From the NCBI GenBank assembly GCA_951800555.1, contig CATOJU010000022.1:1-10392 (forward strand): DNA of 10,392 nucleotides. Reading direction: 5' to 3'. The first letter of the stretch is position 1. Every line of letters starts with the position of its first letter. The DNA comes from an uncultured Rickettsiales bacterium (GTDB lineage: Bacteria; Pseudomonadota; Alphaproteobacteria; Rickettsiales; UBA1997). Below are positions 6,009-10,392 of the stretch, piece after piece. The notes under the pieces were generated by a model. The model saw nothing but the letters and a program-made list of their open reading frames with translations, was not told where the DNA came from and searched no databases. Made by a program: the position numbers and the translations under genes.

Positions 6009-7292
6009 CTATATTTGTATATTACCTAAATTTTGATTTGTGTAAATATCTTCTAAATTTTCTATTACTTCTTTAAAACGTTCTGATTTTAATGATTCTC
6101 CAAGTTTATCAATTTCTTTTTTACGTTCTTTTAATACTACTATAATTCCATTAAGACTATTTATATCTTCTTTGAATTTTTCTTCTATAAAATTAACTAT
6201 ATTTCTATTACTTACTTCTCTTTCTTTTTTATTTACATCGGCCCCATTTATTATTAATAATTTTACTATTTCTTCATTCCCACTTATAGCTGCGAACATT
6301 AATGGAGTTCTACCATTTTCATCTTTTATATTTATCTCTGCCAAATTTATAATTAAAAAATCAACAATTTCTTCATTTCCATTCTCGGCTGCATACATTA
6401 ATGCAGTTCTATGTTTTTTACTTATTTTATTTACTTCCGCTCCTTTACTAACTAGTAATTCGACAATTTCTTTATTTCCTTTTTCAGCCGCATACATTAA
6501 TGGACTTTTATCATCATTGTCTACTTTATCTATATCGTCTATTCCATTTTCAACAAAGAATTCAACAGCATTTTTATTTCCACTTTTAATAGCACATATT
6601 AATACACTTCTACCATCTTTATCTGTTAAATTTACATCAGCAAAATGTTCAACTAAAAATTTAATAATTTCTTCGTTTCCATTCATAGCTGCATGCATTA
6701 ATGGGGTTTCATTATAACGATTATTTACATTCACATTTACTCCATTTTCAACCAAAAATTCTACCATTTCTTTATGATTGATTTTAACTGCTTCAAATAA
6801 AAAATCATCAAAAGCCTCTTTATCTTTTTTTTTATAATTAAGAATTTTTTGTTTAAAACATTTATATAATATTATATTTTCATTTTTATCTTTAACAGGT
6901 TCGATTTCTAATAAATCTTTAGTATTTTTAGAAAGATTATTATATTGAGCTTTTGTTAATTTTATATAATCTTTCATAATATCATTTAGATTATAATCTT
7001 TCATAATACCATCTAGAAATTTATGCATTTCATTATTTCCAATTTCTTCTGCAAAAACTAATAAATCATCAAAATAATTCACATAATTTTCAAGAAGATC
7101 TTTTTTAGAAATTTTATATAAATTTACATTTTTAAGATTATAAAAAAATTCACATTTTAAATCTATACTTTTATTTGATAATTTCTCTTCAAGAGCATTT
7201 TTTTGTTCTTCTGTTAATTCTATAAAATCATCAAAAGATTCTAATTCTATGCCATCATCATTTTTAGAAGATTTTTTATTTCTTTTTTCCAT
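6009..7292 (-). CDS. Ankyrin-repeat protein with duplicated N-terminal module
   Basis: A 427-residue soluble protein with no signal peptide or membrane helix. Residues 159-191 form a degenerate ankyrin repeat. Clear repeats follow at about 192-225, 226-260, 261-293, 294-326 and 327-359, with TPLMHAA, SPLMYAA, TALMYAA or TPLMFAA, then GN-EIV-LL-G-VN. Ankyrin arrays bind proteins, and in host-associated bacteria many such proteins are secreted effectors; a host role here is inference only. The N-terminus is unusual: residues 23-93 and 109-180 align with each other (F/Y-I-x-LT-x2-Q, then LYK, then FDD-L-x-FA/EA, then EM-x2-FL), so a ~71-residue unit is duplicated. The C-terminus (about 365-415) is a charged helix with coiled-coil character. 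The stop is TAG; every other gene ending in this window uses TAA. A weak GAGAA precedes the ATG. It lies 66 nt after ybeY on the same strand and could be an extension of that operon, but ybeY-derived repeats on both sides point to later acquisition. Confidence 0.92.
   Translation of the reverse strand: MEKRNKKSSKNDDGIELESFDDFIELTEEQKNALEEKLSNKSIDLKCEFFYNLKNVNLYKISKKDLLENYVNYFDDLLVFAEEIGNNEMHKFLDGIMKDYNLNDIMKDYIKLTKAQYNNLSKNTKDLLEIEPVKDKNENIILYKCFKQKILNYKKKDKEAFDDFLFEAVKINHKEMVEFLVENGVNVNVNNRYNETPLMHAAMNGNEEIIKFLVEHFADVNLTDKDGRSVLICAIKSGNKNAVEFFVENGIDDIDKVDNDDKSPLMYAAEKGNKEIVELLVSKGAEVNKISKKHRTALMYAAENGNEEIVDFLIINLAEINIKDENGRTPLMFAAISGNEEIVKLLIINGADVNKKEREVSNRNIVNFIEEKFKEDINSLNGIIVVLKERKKEIDKLGESLKSERFKEVIENLEDIYTNQNLGNIQI
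6965..7018 (-). repeat. 27-bp tandem repeat inside the ankyrin gene
   Basis: Two adjacent 27-base units, 6965-6991 and 6992-7018, agree at 24 of 27 positions. They are in frame and encode the doubled peptide IMKDYNLND-IMKDYIKL at residues 96-112. This lies in the linker between the two copies of the N-terminal module, so it is a small recent duplication within a larger one. Confidence 0.8.
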
Positions 7293-7358
7293 AATATTCT
7301 CATAATTATTATTATTTAATAGAAGATTAAAATATTAATTTTAATAAGTCAAATAATT

Positions 7359-7859
7359 TTAGCAAATATAAGGATTTTCAATTCCAAATTGTTCTAATAT
7401 TTTAATTTCAAGATTCTCCATTTCTTCCGCATCTTTTTCTTCAATATGGTCGTAACCAAGCAAATGTAATAAACTATGTATTATTAAATGAGTTAGATGA
7501 TTTTTAAAAGTTTTTTTCTGTTCTATACTTTCTTTTTCTATTGTTTCTAAAGATAAAACTACATCACCTAAAGCAATATAATCTTCAAAATTAAAAATAT
7601 TAAAAAATTCCTTTTCATATAATGGAAAAGATAAAACATTTGTGCTTTTATCAATATTTCTAAATTGTTTATTTAATTTTTGAATATTATTATCATCTGT
7701 AAAAGTTATTGAAATTTCAATAATTTTTTTAGATAGAATCTTAAAATTTAAAACTTTTATAGTTTTATTAAAAATATTTTTTATGAAATCTTTAATTTCA
7801 CTTTTTTGTAGATATTTTAACCAATTTTTATCTTCTATATTATAATTTATTTTTATCAT
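7359..7859 (-). CDS. ybeY: Endoribonuclease YbeY (rRNA maturation)
   Basis: Zinc-dependent single-strand endoribonuclease by family, acting in 16S rRNA 3'-end maturation and ribosome quality control. The family signature HSLLHLLGYDH is intact at 128-138, giving zinc ligands H128, H132 and H138. Upstream, LNKQFRNIDKSTNVLSFP (62-79) carries the conserved Arg67 and the TNVLSFP strand, and ALGDVVLS (96-103) matches the conserved GDI/V strand. At 166 residues it is normal length. The ATG lies 3 nt after the fabH stop with no clear Shine-Dalgarno, so translation is probably coupled to fabH. In many alphaproteobacteria ybeY sits next to phoH/ybeZ; here it has joined the lipid operon, which points to rearrangement. 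Its last ~125 bases are duplicated at 5752-5880 beyond the ankyrin gene. Which copy is ancestral cannot be told from this window; this one is complete and should be functional. Confidence 0.95.
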   Translation of the reverse strand: MIKINYNIEDKNWLKYLQKSEIKDFIKNIFNKTIKVLNFKILSKKIIEISITFTDDNNIQKLNKQFRNIDKSTNVLSFPLYEKEFFNIFNFEDYIALGDVVLSLETIEKESIEQKKTFKNHLTHLIIHSLLHLLGYDHIEEKDAEEMENLEIKILEQFGIENPYIC

Positions 7860-7862
7860 TTT

Positions 7863-8825
7863 TTACCATTTTATTACAATACTTCCCCAAGTCATTCCAC
7901 CTCCTATTCCTTCCAAAACAATTATATCATTTTTTTTTATTTTATTATTTTGAATTGCGTAACTTAATGCTAATGGAATTGACGCAGCTGACGTATTACC
8001 ATGAAATGCAACTGTGCTTATAATTTTTTCCCTATTTAAATTTAATTTTTTCCCAACAGCTTCAATAATTCTTTGATTTGCTTGGTGAGGTATTAATAAA
8101 TTTATATTATTAGTATTTAAACCAATTTTTTTTAATGTTTCTAAAACACAATAATGTAATTTATTTACAGCTAATTTAAATACTTCTTTACCTTCCATTT
8201 CTATAAAACCAACTTCTTTATTAAAAGAAACACCTCCGCTAGTTTTTAAAATATTGAAATATTGTCCATCACTGTGAAGACTTGAAGCTAAAATACCTTT
8301 ATTTTGCTCTTCTGTACTTTGTAAAATTACAGCGCCAGCTCCATCCCCAAATAAAACACAAGTTGTTCTATCTTTCCAATTTACTATTCTTGAAAGTGTT
8401 TCAGCCCCCACAACAAGTATATTTTTAGCTTTCAAACTTTTTATTAAAGAATCTGCTATGTCTAAAGCATAAATAAAACCACAACATACAGCTTGTACAT
8501 CAAAAGCAAAACACTTTTCTCCGATTCCTAATTTATTTTGTAAAATTGTTGCAGTTGATGGAAAAGTTCTATCCGGTGTTGTAGTTGCTAAAATTATTGC
8601 GTCTATATCATTTATGTCTAAATTTGCATTCTTTATAGCTTTTTTAGCGGCTTCAAATGCTAAATTAGATGTTGATTCATTAGCATCCGCAATATGTCTT
8701 TCTTTAATTCCAGTTCTTTCAATTATCCATTCGTTACTCGTTTCTACAAGTGATTCCATATATTTATTGTTGTATATTTTTTTTGGTAGATATTCTCCTA
8801 CTCCAACAATTTTCGATTTTAACAT
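7863..8825 (-). CDS. fabH: 3-oxoacyl-ACP synthase III (KAS III)
   Basis: Starts fatty acid synthesis by condensing acetyl-CoA with malonyl-ACP to give acetoacetyl-ACP in the cytosol. The thiolase-fold triad is visible: Cys114 in DVQAVCCGF (109-117), His247 in LIPHQANQRI (244-253) and Asn277 in FHGNTSAAS (274-282), matching the usual C112/H244/N274 of the E. coli enzyme with a shift of two to three. Also present are SNEWIIERTGIKERH (30-44), ATTTPDRTFPSTA (80-92), FGDGAGA and the C-terminal EGIGGGMTWGS (305-315). The residue after the catalytic Cys is a second Cys where Ala or Ser is common, so C114 is assigned by alignment. At 320 residues it is full length. ATG 8825 is 4 nt after the plsX stop with no strong Shine-Dalgarno, fitting coupled translation in the rpmF-plsX-fabH unit. 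Confidence 0.97.
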   Translation of the reverse strand: MLKSKIVGVGEYLPKKIYNNKYMESLVETSNEWIIERTGIKERHIADANESTSNLAFEAAKKAIKNANLDINDIDAIILATTTPDRTFPSTATILQNKLGIGEKCFAFDVQAVCCGFIYALDIADSLIKSLKAKNILVVGAETLSRIVNWKDRTTCVLFGDGAGAVILQSTEEQNKGILASSLHSDGQYFNILKTSGGVSFNKEVGFIEMEGKEVFKLAVNKLHYCVLETLKKIGLNTNNINLLIPHQANQRIIEAVGKKLNLNREKIISTVAFHGNTSAASIPLALSYAIQNNKIKKNDIIVLEGIGGGMTWGSIVIKW

Positions 8826-8829
8826 ACTT

Positions 8830-9897
8830 TTAATTTTTATACATTAATTTATTTTCTTCTTCCACTTCTGCTTCATTAAGAATATTTATAATTTTTTCGT
8901 TGATATTACCTTTTATAAGTTTTAATGTATGTTCTATAGCACAACAGAAAGCTTTTCCATTAGCATTTCCATGACTTTTTACAGAAATTCCATTCAAACC
9001 TATAAACAAAGCCCCATTATAATTATCAGGATTCATTTTTTTTTTAAATTTTTTCAGAGAACTAAATAAAAATAATGAACCTATAATAGATAAAATAGAA
9101 TTTTTTAGCATATTTTTAATATTAGATGTAAGGAATTTTACAGTTCCTTCAATTGTTTTTAAGGCTACATTCCCAGTAAAACCATCTGTAACTATTACAT
9201 CCACAATATTTCTAAAAATATCGTTACCTTCTACAAAACCATAAAAATTATCTTTTAATGGACTCTCTTTTAACATAACTGCTGTGTGTTTTACGACATC
9301 ATTGCCTTTTAAATCTTCAGAGCCAACGTTTAGTAATCCAATTTTTGGATTTTCTTTTTCCATTATAGCGCTATAATAAATACTTCCCATAAGTGCAAAT
9401 TGATATAAATTTTCAGAAGTACAATCTATATTAGCTCCCATATCTAATAATGCAACGCTCCCACCATTTTGTACGGGCATAGTTTGTATTAAAGCTGGTC
9501 TATCAACATTTGGTAATGTTCTTAATAGAAGTTTTGAAATTGCCATAAGAGCGCCAGTATTCCCGGCTGATATACAGGCATTAGCTCGTTTTTCTTTAAC
9601 GGATTCTATTGCTAACCACATACTTGAATCTTTTCCTTTTCTTACAGCAATAGATGGTTTTTCTTCACTAGATATTTTTTTTTCTGTGTGAATTATTTCA
9701 TAAAAAATTGTTTCGTTTTTATATTTTTTTAATTCTTTTTCTATTAATGTGGAATTACCAAAAAGTAAAAACTTTATACTATCTTTTATGTGTTTATTTT
9801 TTTTAAAAAATATTACCATTCCCTCTATGACTGCCGAAGGAGAATTATCCCCCCCGAAACAATCTAGTGAAATTACAATTTCGTCGTTCAATTTCAT
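8830..9897 (-). CDS. plsX: Phosphate acyltransferase PlsX
   Basis: Converts acyl-ACP to acyl-phosphate, the donor that PlsY uses to acylate glycerol-3-phosphate; a peripheral membrane enzyme. The N-terminal signature is SLDCFGGDNSP (10-20), a variant of the usual DxMGGD form with Cys-Phe in place of Ala/Val-Met. Later conserved blocks are EEKPSIAVRKGKDSSMW (78-94), ISAGNTGALM (109-118), RPAL (133-136), LLDMGAN (150-156), LNVGSEDLKGND, VTDGFTGNVALK and NYNGALFIGLNG. A hydrophobic stretch with basic residues (SILSIIGSLFLFSSLKKFKKK) matches the helical part thought to sit at the membrane. At 355 residues it is slightly longer than typical, because of a Glu/Lys-rich C-terminal tail. ATG 9897 lies 34 nt after rpmF, without a visible Shine-Dalgarno. 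It works directly with the downstream fabH in making acyl chains for phospholipid. Confidence 0.96.
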   Translation of the reverse strand: MKLNDEIVISLDCFGGDNSPSAVIEGMVIFFKKNKHIKDSIKFLLFGNSTLIEKELKKYKNETIFYEIIHTEKKISSEEKPSIAVRKGKDSSMWLAIESVKEKRANACISAGNTGALMAISKLLLRTLPNVDRPALIQTMPVQNGGSVALLDMGANIDCTSENLYQFALMGSIYYSAIMEKENPKIGLLNVGSEDLKGNDVVKHTAVMLKESPLKDNFYGFVEGNDIFRNIVDVIVTDGFTGNVALKTIEGTVKFLTSNIKNMLKNSILSIIGSLFLFSSLKKFKKKMNPDNYNGALFIGLNGISVKSHGNANGKAFCCAIEHTLKLIKGNINEKIINILNEAEVEEENKLMYKN

Positions 9898-9931
9898 TAT
9901 ATTTATATGTAGTTGCTATAAAATAATAAAG

Positions 9932-10174
9932 TTATTCTTTTGTTGTTTCTATTTCTGTTTCTTCTTTATTATCTTCTGTTTCTTCAACTTTCTTTTTTTC
10001 TTCTATAACTTTTCTACCATTATAAAAACCATCCTTTGAAATATGGTGTGGTAATTGATACTCTCCCGTATCTTTGTTAATGATAACATTAGGCATTTTT
10101 GCCTTATAAGTTCCATTTCCACCTCTCCTTAAACCTCTTTTTGATGGTGAAGTTTTTTTCTTTGGTACTGCCAT
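9932..10174 (-). CDS. rpmF: Ribosomal protein bL32 with acidic tail
   Basis: A protein of the large ribosomal subunit. The N-terminus MAVPKKKTSPSKRGLRRGGN is the classic L32 start, and YQLPHHISKDGFYNGRKVI (39-57) is the conserved C-terminal part. The four zinc cysteines of E. coli-type L32 are absent (DTGEYQLPHH and SKDGFYNG instead of CxxC pairs), the zinc-free form usual in alphaproteobacteria. At 80 residues it is about 20 longer than most L32 proteins, because of a Glu/Lys/Thr tail (58-80, EEKKKVEETEDNKEE and on) that is acidic overall and probably disordered. The start is firm: AAGGG at 10180-10184 lies five bases before the ATG. It leads the rpmF-plsX-fabH unit, a coupling of ribosome and membrane-lipid genes conserved across many bacteria. 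Confidence 0.97.
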   Translation of the reverse strand: MAVPKKKTSPSKRGLRRGGNGTYKAKMPNVIINKDTGEYQLPHHISKDGFYNGRKVIEEKKKVEETEDNKEETEIETTKE

Positions 10175-10217
10175 GTTTTCCCTTGTTTGTTACTATTTGT
10201 TAAAATACATATATATT

Positions 10218-10245
10218 ATTTTATAATATAAATTTAATTTTGCAA
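10218..10245 (-). promoter_or_regulatory. Possible promoter of the rpmF-plsX-fabH operon
   Basis: On the minus strand TTGCAA (10240-10245) stands 16 bases from TAAAAT (10218-10223), a fair sigma70-like pair about 45 bases upstream of the rpmF start. The match is 4/6 for the -35 and 5/6 for the -10. In such A/T-rich DNA the -10 alone means little; the TTGCAA box and the position make it the best candidate. Confidence 0.3.
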
Positions 10246-10330
10246 TAATCAATAATAAATTAAGGTGGCATTGCGACTTAAACAGTTTACTTTTAAATTT
10301 CTTATATTAATATACAACATTATCATTAAC

Positions 10331-10360
10331 AAATTATTTTATTAGTAAATTATTTTATTA
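10331..10360. repeat. Short tandem repeat near right edge
   Basis: AAATTATTTTATTA occurs twice, at 10331-10344 and 10347-10360, with a 16-base period. It lies in the non-coding stretch upstream of rpmF, where I see no gene continuing off the right edge. Low sequence complexity makes this a minor feature. Confidence 0.5.
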
Positions 10361-10392
10361 ACAAAACAGATAGAATATTATGTGTATAGAAG

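Noticed and set aside
6172..6717. 181-codon plus-strand frame with repeated SSFPFSAAYIN-like peptides
   Set aside because: It is the antisense of the ankyrin repeats; the apparent repeat pattern is inherited from them.
8614..8847. Plus-strand hydrophobic frame overlapping the fabH 5' end
   Set aside because: It is antisense to conserved FabH sequence and has no independent support.
9749..10039. Plus-strand Cys/Phe-rich frame across plsX and rpmF
   Set aside because: It runs antisense to the conserved PlsX N-terminus and the L32 tail; its composition is explained by complemented Lys/Glu codons.
1..10392. CRISPR array or toxin-antitoxin pair
   Set aside because: No regularly spaced repeats with spacers exist; the only tandem repeats are the two-unit ones reported. 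No adjacent small gene pair resembles a toxin-antitoxin module.

Overview
The window is extremely AT-rich: intergenic DNA is almost pure A/T, and proteins are loaded with Lys, Asn and Ile. Its gene content fits an alphaproteobacterium with a reduced genome, most likely a host-associated Rickettsiales-type organism. The evidence is the rpmF-plsX-fabH order, an L32 without zinc cysteines, an alpha-type LolA, a ComEC without a metallo-beta-lactamase domain, an ankyrin-repeat protein, and dispersed palindromic repeats containing the TGTCATTCC word common in that order. This placement is an inference from gene families and composition; no rRNA or tRNA is present to confirm it.

Left part (1-1310). 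The window opens inside a + strand gene of unknown function, of which only the C-terminal ~153 codons are present. About 700 bp without a convincing gene follows. It holds a ~350 bp element bounded by ~77 bp inverted repeats, each containing its own hairpin, plus a degenerate third copy of the repeat edge and a perfect but orphan Shine-Dalgarno sequence. A 42-codon membrane-peptide ORF then precedes dut.

Plus-strand cluster (1161-5650). The small ORF, dut (dUTPase), lolA (periplasmic lipoprotein chaperone) and a Pif1-family helicase are packed with gaps of 21, 9 and 2 nt, so they probably share a transcript. After 180 nt comes comEC, encoding the inner-membrane DNA-uptake channel. dut and the helicase both bear on DNA integrity; lolA serves outer-membrane biogenesis.

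Minus-strand operon (10174 down to 6009). rpmF (L32), plsX and fabH (entry into phospholipid and fatty acid synthesis) and ybeY (rRNA-processing endonuclease) are closely spaced, with gaps of 34, 4 and 3 nt. An ankyrin-repeat gene follows ybeY in the same direction, 66 nt downstream. It has an unusual duplicated N-terminal module.

The most notable observation is that the ankyrin gene lies between the intact ybeY and a second copy of the 3' end of ybeY at 5752-5880. The two copies match at 101 of 105 aligned bases; the second lacks the first active-site His codon through a 4-nt deletion. The ankyrin gene is therefore bracketed by direct repeats of the ybeY 3' end. This suggests that the ~1.5 kb ankyrin segment arrived by insertion or recombination at the ybeY terminus. 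The comEC and ankyrin transcription units converge on this scar.
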